A stretch of DNA of 64,000 bases from Legionella fallonii LLAP-10. Lineage in GTDB: Bacteria > Pseudomonadota > Gammaproteobacteria > Legionellales > Legionellaceae. The stretch is taken from NCBI RefSeq assembly GCF_000953135.1, contig NZ_LN614827.1, positions 1,951,001 through 2,015,000 of the forward strand. Direction: 5' to 3'. Under the pieces are notes generated by a model. It was not told the origin of the DNA. It did no database searches and saw only the letters and a list, made by a program, of their open reading frames with translations. A program made the position numbers and the translations under genes. This document shows positions 27,568 to 36,709 of this stretch, in pieces. How positions within the stretch are numbered: position 1 is the stretch's first letter; every line of letters starts with the position of its first letter.

Positions 27568-28344
27568 TTACGTGCGATCGTAATATAGTGCGATCAGTTC
27601 CTTACTCGAAGTACAGCCTAATAACTCCATTGTTTTAGCAAGAGTCCCTTCAACTGTTCTATAAGAAATTCCCATTTCTCGAGCAATAATTTTCGATGCT
27701 TTTCCTTGAGCTAATAATTTAAGGCATAAAGCCTGTTGTTCTGAAAGATATACTGGGGTATGCAGCTTTCTATGAAAAAAAGCTAAATCTTTTTTTTCTA
27801 AGGTAAATTCAGTATCTACCGGATTTGATGCTTTATTCCCTAAAAAAAAATCCACCACAGTACATACATGTTCTTCAAGAGCATTGTTGTCGCTATTTAT
27901 AACGACATTGGCCACTTGCTCATACCAATGATCTCGCTCCTGATGCAATGCATCAAAAAACACTTTAAGATCAGCAATTGGCAATAAAGAATATGGATTG
28001 AGGGCTGTTCTCTCCATTTGTACAGAAGTACTTACATCCAAAAATACCACATCCTCCTGAGATAATAATTGTCTATTTTTTTCAGAGCTGGCGATACTTC
28101 CATCCGTTGCCACAACTATATTTTCTTTAGTTAATAGAAAGGACAATAGTTCAGATTGAACTTGATAAAAATCCTCCCGTCCTTCATTGCCAAATAGTTC
28201 TGTGAGTCGGCGCCCAATAGTAAATTCTAATCCTAAATCTGCATCAATAAATTGCCAACCCAATTGCTGAGCAACACTCTTTGCTAACAGACCTTTTCCG
28301 GCGCCAGGATGACCGACTATAAAAAGACGTTTACATTGACTCAT
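27568..28344 (-). CDS. Shikimate-kinase-like domain fused to a LuxR-type HTH
   Basis: A 258-aa fusion. Residues 1-165 resemble AroK: P-loop GHPGAGKG, then FIDADLGLEFTIGRRLTELF and GREDFYQVQSELL as in AroK. VVATDGSIASS follows where shikimate kinases have ATGGG, so the shikimate-binding glycines are altered. Residues of about 190-258 are a GerE/LuxR helix-turn-helix: LSEQQALCLKLLAQGKASK, then IAREMGISYRTVEGTL and a conserved final helix. The ATG at 28344 has GGAG 7 nt upstream, while the upstream hydrophobic extension is probably not translated. It is most likely a transcription regulator with a small-molecule kinase-like sensor, not a biosynthetic enzyme. Confidence 0.85.
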   Translation of the reverse strand: MSQCKRLFIVGHPGAGKGLLAKSVAQQLGWQFIDADLGLEFTIGRRLTELFGNEGREDFYQVQSELLSFLLTKENIVVATDGSIASSEKNRQLLSQEDVVFLDVSTSVQMERTALNPYSLLPIADLKVFFDALHQERDHWYEQVANVVINSDNNALEEHVCTVVDFFLGNKASNPVDTEFTLEKKDLAFFHRKLHTPVYLSEQQALCLKLLAQGKASKIIAREMGISYRTVEGTLAKTMELLGCTSSKELIALYYDRT

Positions 28345-28557
28345 ATTTAAATACTCCGTTAGAAAGACTAACAACAATAACAACTCATAATGTTAGTATG
28401 GCAATTAATGATGTATTCATTATACGAATTAGAACAAAAGTAAATCAATACGTAAAAATACTTAACTTGTAGCCTTGAGCATTAATTGTCTCGCGATCAA
28501 TCAGGTGACTTACTAGTAGAAATAATGGGCCGCCCATCCCATTATTTAAACATGCGG

Positions 28558-29628
28558 CTACATTCTGAAAGAGTTTGATGAATATGAATCCTGGTGGTAT
28601 CTATCATTCTCGTCTGTGCTCCAAAAACGATCGCGTCCGTAGGGTTGCTCCTTAGTATTAAATTTTATATTTATCCCTCTATCATCTAAACCATTAATTT
28701 GATTAATAGCATCTCGTCCAGTAACTCCTCTTCTGGCTAGATATTTTAAAGCATCAACATGTTCTGCTCTAAAGCTCCCATATTCTGGTTGCTGCCAGGC
28801 TCTAAGATGCTTTCCTCTAAGACCTGGATATAAGCAGGTTAGTGCTTTTACTTGACTGTCATCGAGGCTATTGATTTCATCAATGGCATCTTGTCCCGTA
28901 ATGCCATTACTCGCAAGAAATTGTAACGCATCAACATGTTCTGCTCTAAAGCTCCCATATTCTGGTTCTCGCCATGATCTAAGATGTTGACTTCTAAGTC
29001 CTGAATCATAGAGTAGGCCTAGTGCTTCTGCTTGATGCTCGTTGAGCCCATTGATAACATTCATCGCATCCTGACCTTTAATTCCATGCCGGGCAAAAAA
29101 CGTTAAAGCATCTCTGTGGCCTTTACCAAAAGTATGTTGTCGTTGTTGCTGCCAGGTTCTAATATGCTCGGCATTCAAGCCTAAATCAGCATTAGATAAG
29201 ACATCTACTTCTTCAAGATTTCTATATTCCTCATAATGATCGATCTCTGACTCACTACCCACATAATGATATCTTAGCTCTTGTCGATTTTGATCAACTA
29301 CAGTTACTTCTTTTGTCCCCCACAAACTGGTGCCATGAACGATTCGGAAATCGCTGGTTTCTATAGTTGCCCCTGCTAATGACTTGAACACTTCGGGAAC
29401 ATTAGTTCTATTAGCTATTAATAAATGTCGCACCCCATTTTCTTCTGCTCCAGCAATGATAACGAGATCCTTGGTATCCATGCTTATATTAAATAAGCCG
29501 CTCAGAACGCTAAAAAATAGTTGGAATGGTAATGTTGCTATATCCAATGCGATGGTTATAGGGAAAAGAAAAAAGAAAAATATAATATAGACAGGATCCC
29601 GAAAAAGCTGACGAGTAAAATAAAACAT
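28558..29628 (-). CDS. Membrane-anchored protein with three 59-residue repeats
   Basis: A 356-aa protein. An N-terminal hydrophobic hairpin (about 10-45, VYIIFFFFLFPITIALDIA onward) is followed by a small domain (50-130). Then come three tandem units of about 59 residues, each with a GL..xHLRxW start, a HVDALxFLAxxGITGxDAI core and an INxLDDxQVKAL end. Units two and three share a 40-bp identical DNA block at 28751-28790 and 28928-28967, exactly 59 codons apart, so the duplication is recent. The third unit breaks off into a Arg/Asp/Ser-rich tail. It is not recognised. The helical repeats suggest protein or nucleic-acid binding, and an effector or membrane role is possible. Confidence 0.72.
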   Translation of the reverse strand: MFYFTRQLFRDPVYIIFFFFLFPITIALDIATLPFQLFFSVLSGLFNISMDTKDLVIIAGAEENGVRHLLIANRTNVPEVFKSLAGATIETSDFRIVHGTSLWGTKEVTVVDQNRQELRYHYVGSESEIDHYEEYRNLEEVDVLSNADLGLNAEHIRTWQQQRQHTFGKGHRDALTFFARHGIKGQDAMNVINGLNEHQAEALGLLYDSGLRSQHLRSWREPEYGSFRAEHVDALQFLASNGITGQDAIDEINSLDDSQVKALTCLYPGLRGKHLRAWQQPEYGSFRAEHVDALKYLARRGVTGRDAINQINGLDDRGINIKFNTKEQPYGRDRFWSTDENDRYHQDSYSSNSFRM

Positions 29629-29838
29629 GCAAGACGTCCTAGTAAGTTAAAGTGTGAGGAGGTAATCATAAAACATTTTAAAGAAAGAAAAATTAACAAA
29701 TCCTTAAAAGTAAACCTTCTTTTATGTAGTTGAATAACATATGATTTTTAATGAGAATTCATTAACTATTCTACTCTGATATTTCCAATCAATGAACAAT
29801 TAAGGGAAATAGTAAGGTAGCTTTAGCCTTGACTCATA
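29629..29838. other. Intergenic, no gene seen
   Basis: AT-rich DNA upstream of the repeat-protein gene. It should hold that gene's promoter (minus strand). Nothing else is supported before the palindromic element begins at 29839. Confidence 0.5.
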
Positions 29839-30025
29839 GGCGTCAGGTTAAAGAAAAAACGAGATAAATTTCTCCCTCTCGCTAACCCCCACTACTATTA
29901 AGTTGAGGGATTATTTAATGCCGAATTACCACAGCCTCGACAGCGGGATTCGAAATATCTCAACTTAATGGCAGTGAGGAGTAAGAAGAAGGCCTTAGAA
30001 AGGTTTTTCCCTTTAATGTGACGCC
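29839..30025. repeat. 187-bp nested inverted-repeat element
   Basis: Outer arms GGCGTCAGGTTAAAG and CTTTAATGTGACGCC pair with two mismatches. Inside, ATTAAGTTGAG (29897-29907) pairs perfectly with CTCAACTTAAT (29959-29969). It lies between the convergent-tail acylphosphatase gene and the upstream effector-like gene. A related end (TTAACCTGACGGCC) appears near 3767. Confidence 0.7.
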
Positions 30026-30031
30026 ATTTAC

Positions 30032-30304
30032 TCACAGAATATCAAATCCATCATAATCTTCCCAAGGTAAATGCTCTCTGCTATGGTCATCTACTCGTGC
30101 ATATTGAGGGCCTTGTTGCAGCCAGGCATACAACAACTCCAATTCGCTTTCAGTACCACAAGCAAAAACCTCCACCCTTCCATCTGGCAAATTTCGCACC
30201 CATCCGTTAATGTTTAATTTCTCTGCCTCTCGTTGAGTAAAGGCTCTAAACCATACTCTTTGAACTTTCCCAGAGATATAACAACGCATGCATAGTTTTT
30301 TCAT
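30032..30304 (-). CDS. acyP: Acylphosphatase
   Basis: A 90-aa enzyme that hydrolyses acyl phosphates such as carbamoyl or acetyl phosphate. The catalytic signature is intact: GKVQRVWFRAFTQREA with the phosphate-binding Arg, and GWVRNLPDGRVEVFACG with the catalytic Asn. Length is standard. The ATG is preceded by AGGA. It is monocistronic, divergent from the ldcA-like gene across 145 bp. Confidence 0.95.
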   Translation of the reverse strand: MKKLCMRCYISGKVQRVWFRAFTQREAEKLNINGWVRNLPDGRVEVFACGTESELELLYAWLQQGPQYARVDDHSREHLPWEDYDGFDIL

Positions 30305-30449
30305 AAATAGTCCTATCCTCTTAAACGATCGATCCTGTAATATACTAGTTTTAAATTAGCCCATCATCTCTGACAAGATCTACTACTAAAAAATAGTCGA
30401 TACCCCTCTTGATGAATTATTAAAAACAGATTGGTTGCGGAGAAAAGAA

Positions 30450-31352
30450 ATGCCTTACATCTGTCCTTCACCGTTAAAAATTGGTAGTACTATTGGATTA
30501 GTGGCCCCCTCAAGCCCCTTGCTCCCTGGACGTCTAGAAGCAGGTGTTGCTTATTTACAGGATAAGGGCTTTAAAGTAAAACTGGGTGCTCATCTACATG
30601 ACGCTGATCGTTTTCTTGCAGGAAGAGATCAAGACCGAGCGGAAGATATTATGCACTTTTTTGTAGATAGAGACGTAAAAGCTATTGTAGCTACTGGAGG
30701 CGGTTATGGTGCCCAACGTCTTTTACCCTATCTTGACTATGAATTAATTCGTGCTAATCCCAAGTGGGTTACGGGTTTTAGCGATACCACTGCACTGCAT
30801 TTAAGCTTATTAAAAAAATCAGACCTTATCACCTGCTCTGGATTTGTATTTGGCGATTTGGATAGCAGTAATCTGGCGCTAAGTATTGAACAATCGCTCA
30901 TGGCCTGTCTCGCAGATAAGGCGTTTCAAATAACTCAAGGACAATGTGTTCACTCAGGCATAGCTAAAGGCCCACTAATTGGTGGTAATTTAGAAACATT
31001 TATGGCCTTAATGGGTACCCCCTATCAACCTGACTTTAATGGGTGTGTCTTGTTATTAGAAGATGTTAACGCAGAACCTTTTCAAGTCGACAGTAGGTTA
31101 TCGCAACTGGATTTAGCGGGTGTTTTTGCCCAAGTTTCTGGTGTTGTTTTCGGTCAATTTTCACGTTGTATTGCCAAATTTTATCCTGAACGAGATGGAG
31201 CGATTGATGATGTAATCAATGAATGGTCCTCTCGTTTACTTGTTCCTTGCCTTAAAGAATTTCCCTACGGCCATACTGAGGAACGATATGTATTACCTAT
31301 TGGCAAGGAAGTTCAATTAAACGCGGATAAATGTACGCTGACCATTCTATAG
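30450..31352 (+). CDS. ldcA: LD-carboxypeptidase, S66 family
   Basis: A cytosolic peptidase of 300 aa that removes the terminal D-Ala from tetrapeptides during murein recycling. Family signatures: IGLVAPSSPL near the start, GGGYGAQRLLPYLDY, the nucleophile-elbow Ser in GFSDTTALHLSL, the catalytic Glu in LLLEDVNAEPFQVD and the His in FPYGHTEERYVLPIG, so the Ser-Glu-His triad is complete. The ATG at 30450 is preferred because GGAG sits at a good distance, while an upstream TTG overlaps it. The GNAT gene follows after 27 bp and the MATE gene after that, probably as one unit. Confidence 0.92.
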   Translation: MPYICPSPLKIGSTIGLVAPSSPLLPGRLEAGVAYLQDKGFKVKLGAHLHDADRFLAGRDQDRAEDIMHFFVDRDVKAIVATGGGYGAQRLLPYLDYELIRANPKWVTGFSDTTALHLSLLKKSDLITCSGFVFGDLDSSNLALSIEQSLMACLADKAFQITQGQCVHSGIAKGPLIGGNLETFMALMGTPYQPDFNGCVLLLEDVNAEPFQVDSRLSQLDLAGVFAQVSGVVFGQFSRCIAKFYPERDGAIDDVINEWSSRLLVPCLKEFPYGHTEERYVLPIGKEVQLNADKCTLTIL

Positions 31353-31379
31353 CACAAATATAATTGTTCGAAGATTATC

Positions 31380-32324
31380 ATGACTTATGAAATAACATTT
31401 GAAAGCAATCCTCATCCCGATGACATTCAGGTGCTCAGTACAGGCATAATGAATCACGCGAAACAAGCCAAAGATCAAGAGCCCTTGGATTTTTTTGCTT
31501 TTTTTATCCGTGATAACCAAAATACCATTTTAGGTGGCTGTAATGGCTGTAATCTTTATGGTTGCCTGTATATAGATCAACTTTGGGTTAGCGAAACATT
31601 AAGACATAAAGGACTTGGAACAAAACTAATCCAAGCAGCAGAAGATTTTGGTAAAGAAAAAGGATGTACCTTTGCCACAGTAAATACCATGGATTGGGAA
31701 GCTTTAGATTTTTATAAAAACCTCGGGTTTGAGATTGAATTTGAACGGCATGGTTTTGTCAAAAACTCAGTTTTCTATTTTTTAAAAAAACCACTATACT
31801 CTAAAGCAGAAAACTTACTGATACAAATTAAATCATTTTCTGCAAATGATATTAATTTGATAGTAGAACAATTTGCTCTACATCATTGGTTCAAGCCCCA
31901 CTCTACCTTTGAAACATACTTAAATGAACAAAAACACAATGAACGAGTAGTATGGCTTGCTTTTTATGATCAGCACTTTGCAGGTTATTGTACTTTGAAA
32001 TGGAGCTCATTTTACCCCTCTTTTAGTAAGCAAAATATTCCAGAAATAATGGATCTTAATGTTCTACCTCCATATCGTAATCACGGTATAGGTTCTGCCT
32101 TACTCGATATTGCGGAACAAGAGGCAGCTCAAAGAAGTAGGATAATAGGCATCGGGGTGGGACTGTACGAGGATTATGGTAGTGCTCAAAAACTCTATGC
32201 TAGCAGAGGTTATAAACCTGATGGCTTAGGACTAACCTATAATTACAATCATATAGCACCTGGTCAAACAGTCTGTCTTGATGATGATTTGGTATTGTGG
32301 TTTACAAAAATACTTAAAAAATAA
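31380..32324 (+). CDS. Protein with two GNAT acetyltransferase domains
   Basis: A 314-aa tandem N-acetyltransferase. The first domain (about 1-140) has QLWVSETLRHKGLGTKLIQ, a good acetyl-CoA loop (R/QxxGxG/A), and DFYKNLGFEIE. The second (about 145-314) has IMDLNVLPPYRNHGIGSALLD and AQKLYASRGYKPD. Both active cores look intact. The substrate is not predictable; double GNATs often modify small molecules or drugs. It lies between ldcA and a MATE pump, consistent with a detoxification role that remains a guess. Confidence 0.88.
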   Translation: MTYEITFESNPHPDDIQVLSTGIMNHAKQAKDQEPLDFFAFFIRDNQNTILGGCNGCNLYGCLYIDQLWVSETLRHKGLGTKLIQAAEDFGKEKGCTFATVNTMDWEALDFYKNLGFEIEFERHGFVKNSVFYFLKKPLYSKAENLLIQIKSFSANDINLIVEQFALHHWFKPHSTFETYLNEQKHNERVVWLAFYDQHFAGYCTLKWSSFYPSFSKQNIPEIMDLNVLPPYRNHGIGSALLDIAEQEAAQRSRIIGIGVGLYEDYGSAQKLYASRGYKPDGLGLTYNYNHIAPGQTVCLDDDLVLWFTKILKK

Positions 32325-32415
32325 CGACCTAGAATTTCATTTGAACTGTTGTAAAATTAAGCTTCAGCATCAGTTCTCTTTTTAATTTAGAAGTTTCAGG
32401 AGAAAGGGGGGCTAA

Positions 32416-33786
32416 ATGACGTGGTTTAAAAACAATCTTTCCCCTTTACTGCACTTGGCCATGCCCCTTATTCTCACAGGGTTACTCCAATCCTCCACCT
32501 ATTTTTTTGAAACCATGTTTCTAGCTCATTTAAGTTCTGATGTATTAGCGGCAGGAGCCCTTGTCAGCTGGTTATTTGGTACTTTCATTGTTATTTTGAT
32601 AGGCCTATTAAGTTCAATTAACATCTTAGTTGCTCATCAATACGGAGCAAAAAATTTTGCTGCCATCTCATTCATCGTCAGAGATGGGGTCTGGCTAGCT
32701 ATAGCCTTAGCACTCCCTTCATTTATTTTATTTTGGAATTTATCGCCCATATTCCTCTTTCTTGGTCAAAATCCTAGCGTAGTTCATTTGGCACAAACGT
32801 ATTTACATGCATTAGCCTGGGGATTGCTTCCTAACTTACTAATGTTTGCTTTATTAGAGTTTATCGTAGGCCTTGGGCATGCACGTGTTCTCCTGGTATT
32901 TGGTATATTGTCTGCATCATTAACTGTATTTTTAAGCTTTGCCTTAATCTTCGGTAAATTCGGACTCCCTGCTCTTGGTATAGCTGGCGCCGGTTGGGGA
33001 ACAACCATTAGTTATTGGATCTCCGTATTTTTTCTATTACTTTATGTACTGTTTAATAAAGAATATAGATCGTACCTCAGTCACTTATTCACCCCAACAA
33101 AGCAATCATACATCATGGAGTTGTGCAAAGTAGGCGCACCCATAGGATTCATGTATTGCGTTGAAGTCGGATTCTTTTTCGTCCTAACCTTAATCACTGG
33201 CTCTTTAGGCAGCCAATTGCTTGCAGCAAATCAAATTGCTTTGCAATATATGGGAACTCTGATGTCCATTATTTTTTCCATCGCTCAGGCGATTACTGTG
33301 CGCATGGGACATTTATTAGGCGCAAAAGAAATAGACTCAGCGGAACAAGCCTGCTACGCAGGGATTAGTCTTGCTCTATTGATCATGATCATTATCGCAA
33401 TTTTTTATTGGACCATGCCTACTCTATTAATTTCTATTGATTTTGATGTACATGACAGCAAAAATAGTGAGCTTATTCATCTAGCTAGCCAATTATTAGT
33501 AGTAAGCGCATGGTTTCAATTGTTTGAGGCAACACGCATAGCTCTTTTTGGTGCCATTAGAGCATTAAAAGATACTCGCTTTACCTTATTTATTTCCATT
33601 ATTAGTTTTTGGGGTATTGCCCTCCCTCTTGGGTATTTTCTTACTACTCATCTAAATTTAGGTGGGGTTGGCCTTTGGTGGGGAATGGTTTTCGGAGCAG
33701 GTCTCAGTGTCATACTGCTTTTTTGGCGATTTAAATTCAAAATCAAAACAGATTATCATAGGCAATCAATTGCTCCAGTATTGTAG
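32416..33786 (+). CDS. MATE family efflux transporter
   Basis: A 456-aa inner-membrane protein with about 12 hydrophobic segments. MATE features are the start LAMPLILTGLLQSSTYFFETMFLAHLS, a matching second-half motif (VGAPIGFMYCVEVGFFFVLT), and AANQIALQYMGTL. This group (NorM-like) exports cationic drugs with Na+ or H+. The start has a strong GGAGAAAGGGG ribosome site. It is 91 bp after the double GNAT gene, perhaps the same transcript. Confidence 0.92.
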   Translation: MTWFKNNLSPLLHLAMPLILTGLLQSSTYFFETMFLAHLSSDVLAAGALVSWLFGTFIVILIGLLSSINILVAHQYGAKNFAAISFIVRDGVWLAIALALPSFILFWNLSPIFLFLGQNPSVVHLAQTYLHALAWGLLPNLLMFALLEFIVGLGHARVLLVFGILSASLTVFLSFALIFGKFGLPALGIAGAGWGTTISYWISVFFLLLYVLFNKEYRSYLSHLFTPTKQSYIMELCKVGAPIGFMYCVEVGFFFVLTLITGSLGSQLLAANQIALQYMGTLMSIIFSIAQAITVRMGHLLGAKEIDSAEQACYAGISLALLIMIIIAIFYWTMPTLLISIDFDVHDSKNSELIHLASQLLVVSAWFQLFEATRIALFGAIRALKDTRFTLFISIISFWGIALPLGYFLTTHLNLGGVGLWWGMVFGAGLSVILLFWRFKFKIKTDYHRQSIAPVL

Positions 33787-33999
33787 GTCAGGCAACAAAT
33801 TACTTAACTTTGTTCACTAAATGTTTTTTTGTTGCCTTGATGCAACGCAGCGTAATCAAGGTTTATCCTACATCGATTATTCTCATTAGGTCCACATGGC
33901 CTTATTAGACTCACTTTGTGCTTAAGCCTGTGATTAATACCTTAATTACGCCGCGCTACATTATGGCTACATTCGATTTAACATTCATGTGCCAACATT

Positions 34000-34893
34000 G
34001 TGTCATTCAGTCAACTCAGCAACTATGTTATAAAAATGCCATTATCGGAACAGGAACAAAAATTAAAATCCTGTAATTATTTCTATAGAATCGTCGTAAA
34101 CATACCGCTATTATATAAAATTGCATCGGGTGGTTTGCTAACCAAAGACGTCAGGATAAAACTTATGCTATTTCTGAACACTTTTAATTATATTCATATC
34201 ATTCCTCTTCTTGCTATATTAGTGTTAATAATTAGCATCCTAGCCGCCATTTTCATCAAACCCCATAGTTTTCAAAGTTCTCGCACTTTTGTTTTTATCT
34301 CAATAATGGCTAGTCTCGCTGTAGTCATATTAGCCGGTAATATTTTCTTAACGACCATGAATATGGAAGTACAAAGAAAAATTAATAATGCTCAATTTAC
34401 AAAACAGGCAATTGATAAATTGTGGCTTTATCCGAATCAATTGTTACTTAAAGAAAAACAAGCAAGACCCGAATTTCTCGCTAGTTTTTATTACAATAAT
34501 CCGGAGTTATATCAATTAACAAAAGACATACACACTAAGCCGACAATAGATTCAACTCTGCAAGAACAATATATTTCCATTGTTCTCATTCAATGCTGGG
34601 AAGATTATTTGACCTTAAGAGAGCTAGATCAGACGGGTGATCAAGTTTGGCTTTATAATTTTTTACAATGGGCGCAAAGTCCTTATTTAAAGAATGATTT
34701 TGAGACTTTAAAATATAATTTTGCACCAACCACTATTAAATTTGGCGAACTATTATTTGAGTATTCCGCACAAATTCCTGTGCCTACAACCAAGCCCCAT
34801 GAGGTCCAACTATTAATAAGAAAACTTATTGATGATCCTAGGTTAAGAGCTATTTTTAAAGAGCGATCCATGCAACACTATGGTTTTTATTAA
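34000..34893 (+). CDS. Hypothetical two-TM membrane protein
   Basis: An unrecognised protein of up to 297 aa. Two strong membrane segments (about 62-88, LLAILVLIISILAAIFI; and 98-122, FVFISIMASLAVVILAGNIF) are followed by a roughly 170-residue soluble part with aromatic/charged helices. The start is uncertain: GTG at 34000 or ATG at 34036. It overlaps or nearly abuts the pentapeptide-repeat gene, so the two are probably co-expressed. Confidence 0.65.
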   Translation: MSFSQLSNYVIKMPLSEQEQKLKSCNYFYRIVVNIPLLYKIASGGLLTKDVRIKLMLFLNTFNYIHIIPLLAILVLIISILAAIFIKPHSFQSSRTFVFISIMASLAVVILAGNIFLTTMNMEVQRKINNAQFTKQAIDKLWLYPNQLLLKEKQARPEFLASFYYNNPELYQLTKDIHTKPTIDSTLQEQYISIVLIQCWEDYLTLRELDQTGDQVWLYNFLQWAQSPYLKNDFETLKYNFAPTTIKFGELLFEYSAQIPVPTTKPHEVQLLIRKLIDDPRLRAIFKERSMQHYGFY

Positions 34894-34924
34894 TGACCTA
34901 ATCTATAAATTTTGGAACAGTAAA

Positions 34925-35542
34925 ATGCTGCAACAACCCCCAATTGATATCCTTAATCAGGAGGAATTCTACGATATTAATTTTACAGAATTAAAATTGG
35001 ATAAAATAGAACTACGCAATAAACGATTTGAAAATTGCCTCTTTAGTAAATCAAGTTTCGTTGAAACAATTTTTCATTCCTGTAAATTTGTTGACTGTGA
35101 ATTCAAAGAGTGTAATTTAAGTTCGACTCAATTCAAATATAGTTCTTTTAGTGACACTGTTTTTGAAGAATCTAAATTGATTGGCATTAATTGGACTCAA
35201 CTAAAATGGCCCAATATAAACCTTGCCAGCCCTATTAAAATTTATAAATCGAATATTAGCCATTCCAGTTTTTTTGAGCTGAAATTGAGAGAAATCGTTA
35301 TTGAGGAATGTAAAGCACACGATGTTGATTTTAGAGGATGCGATTTGTCTAATGGTAGTTTTATGTCAACCGATTTTCAAAGCAGCCTATTCTTGAACAG
35401 TAAATTATACGCAGCAAATTTTACTGATGCGATTAATACTGTAATTAATCCCCAAGAAAATGATATTCGTAAAGGGAAATATTCTATGCCAGATGTTATT
35501 AATTTGTTGCACTATTTTGACATTGAAATAGAGGGCATTTAA
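34925..35542 (+). CDS. Pentapeptide-repeat protein
   Basis: About 205 aa built of A(D/N)LXX-like five-residue units with Phe/Cys/Leu stacks: FENCLFSKSSFVETIFHSC, FVDCEFKECNLSSTQFKYSS, VDFRGCDLSNGSFMSTDF. Such units form a right-handed quadrilateral beta-helix that mimics DNA in Qnr/MfpA proteins. The C-terminus (YSMPDVINLLHYFDIEIEGI) resembles the end helix of Qnr-type proteins. The ATG at 34925 is preferred over 34880, which overlaps the previous gene. Gyrase protection is possible but cannot be concluded. It may equally be a partner of the upstream membrane protein. Confidence 0.85.
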   Translation: MLQQPPIDILNQEEFYDINFTELKLDKIELRNKRFENCLFSKSSFVETIFHSCKFVDCEFKECNLSSTQFKYSSFSDTVFEESKLIGINWTQLKWPNINLASPIKIYKSNISHSSFFELKLREIVIEECKAHDVDFRGCDLSNGSFMSTDFQSSLFLNSKLYAANFTDAINTVINPQENDIRKGKYSMPDVINLLHYFDIEIEGI

Positions 35543-35686
35543 AATCGCTATTTATATAGGTATTCTTAGAGACCCAATCAAGCATATAACTCTGTCTGTA
35601 CAGTTTTATTTGTAGTCATCTCGATCGGTGTAGTGTCATTGTACCTAATTTTAATAAGAAAGTTGAAACACCTGACAGGGACGGAA

Positions 35687-36481
35687 ATGAAAAAATTAGT
35701 TTTATTTTGTTTGATATTCGCAACTACTCATATTTTTGCCCAAAAAGTCGCTGTAGTACTATCTACATCTAATAAAGTAACAGCAACTCATAATGGAGCC
35801 ACCCGAACCCTTTCTCGCGGTTCCCCACTAGAGCCTGGTGATGCAATTACTACTGCTGCCAATGCTCAAGCGAATATCCGATACTTAAACGGAACTCTAG
35901 TTAATATCAGTGCAAATAGTAATTATAAAATCATTGCTTATTCATCTAAAACTTCCGATGTACAAATTAAAGCCCAATTAAATGAAGGAACGATTTACTC
36001 AAAAACTACGGGAAAAACTAAAGAAGAGCTAAAAACCCCAGTAACCGCTCTTGCAATATTGGGAACAAAATATGCGGTAGACGTCAAGAACAAACGTCAA
36101 ACTTACGTTACGGTTTCTGAAGGTCATGTTGAAGCAAATGGGGTAGTATTTGGACCAGGCAGCAGCATACTGATTACGCCCAATGGCATTACCAACGCTC
36201 AATTCCCCCAACAAGGGAGATTGGAAACTGAAAACAATATACTCGATTTAGAAGTGGATAGTGACAGTAGTGGATCCGAAGGAACCGAAAGTGCTGAGGC
36301 TGAAACGCCAGAAGCCGGTACAGATCTTGCGGAAGCTGATATAGAGCCGCCAATAGATATTAGTGCCGCTGATACAGGGGTTGAAGACTTAGTCGGATTA
36401 ACAGATACAACACTGGTTGTATCTGACATAGGCACAGAGGAAACACAATGTGAGCACGGTAATGAAATATTTCTTCATTAG
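35687..36481 (+). CDS. Exported FecR-domain protein
   Basis: A 264-aa periplasmic protein. The signal peptide is MKKLVLFCLIFATTHIFA, preceded by AGGGACGG. Residues of about 20-150 form a FecR domain (NGATRTLSRGSPLEPGDAIT, LNGTLVNISANSNYKI, LAILGTKYAVDV, VTVSEGHVEANG). The C-terminal third is low-complexity Glu/Ala/Pro-rich (SAEAETPEAGTDLAEADIEP). FecR proteins without a sigma partner often accompany CHASE2 adenylate cyclases, and one lies two genes downstream. An in-frame ATG at 35633 would place the signal peptide internally and is rejected. Confidence 0.85.
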   Translation: MKKLVLFCLIFATTHIFAQKVAVVLSTSNKVTATHNGATRTLSRGSPLEPGDAITTAANAQANIRYLNGTLVNISANSNYKIIAYSSKTSDVQIKAQLNEGTIYSKTTGKTKEELKTPVTALAILGTKYAVDVKNKRQTYVTVSEGHVEANGVVFGPGSSILITPNGITNAQFPQQGRLETENNILDLEVDSDSSGSEGTESAEAETPEAGTDLAEADIEPPIDISAADTGVEDLVGLTDTTLVVSDIGTEETQCEHGNEIFLH

Positions 36482-36503
36482 CAATGGGTTAGCTCTTTAT
36501 TAC

Positions 36504-36638
36504 GTAACTTCTCAATAAGAATGGGCAACGTCATCTCGAACGAAGTGAGCGACCTCCTGTCATTAGCACCGTGCCTGAGTTTGAGATGCTTCACTTCGTT
36601 CGGGATGACATTTTTCTCCGAGGTTATTGAGAAGTTAC
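36504..36638. repeat. 135-bp inverted-repeat element, family C, full copy
   Basis: Perfect 15-bp terminal inverted repeats (GTAACTTCTCAATAA / TTATTGAGAAGTTAC) enclose a second 19-bp pair (GTCATCTCGAACGAAGTGA / TCACTTCGTTCGGGATGAC, one mismatch). Half copies lie at 47439-47526 (right half) and 62390-62495 (left half). It sits between the FecR gene and the outer-membrane gene. Confidence 0.9.
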
Positions 36639-36709
36639 TCCTTTACTGAAATTTTTAAGATAAATGTAAATAGTGCTATTACAAATAGAATATGAGGAAT
36701 ATAGAAGTT

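Noticed and set aside
28558..29628. TALE-like DNA-binding repeats
   Set aside because: The unit is about 59 residues, not 33-35, and lacks the two-residue variable code; no support for DNA recognition.
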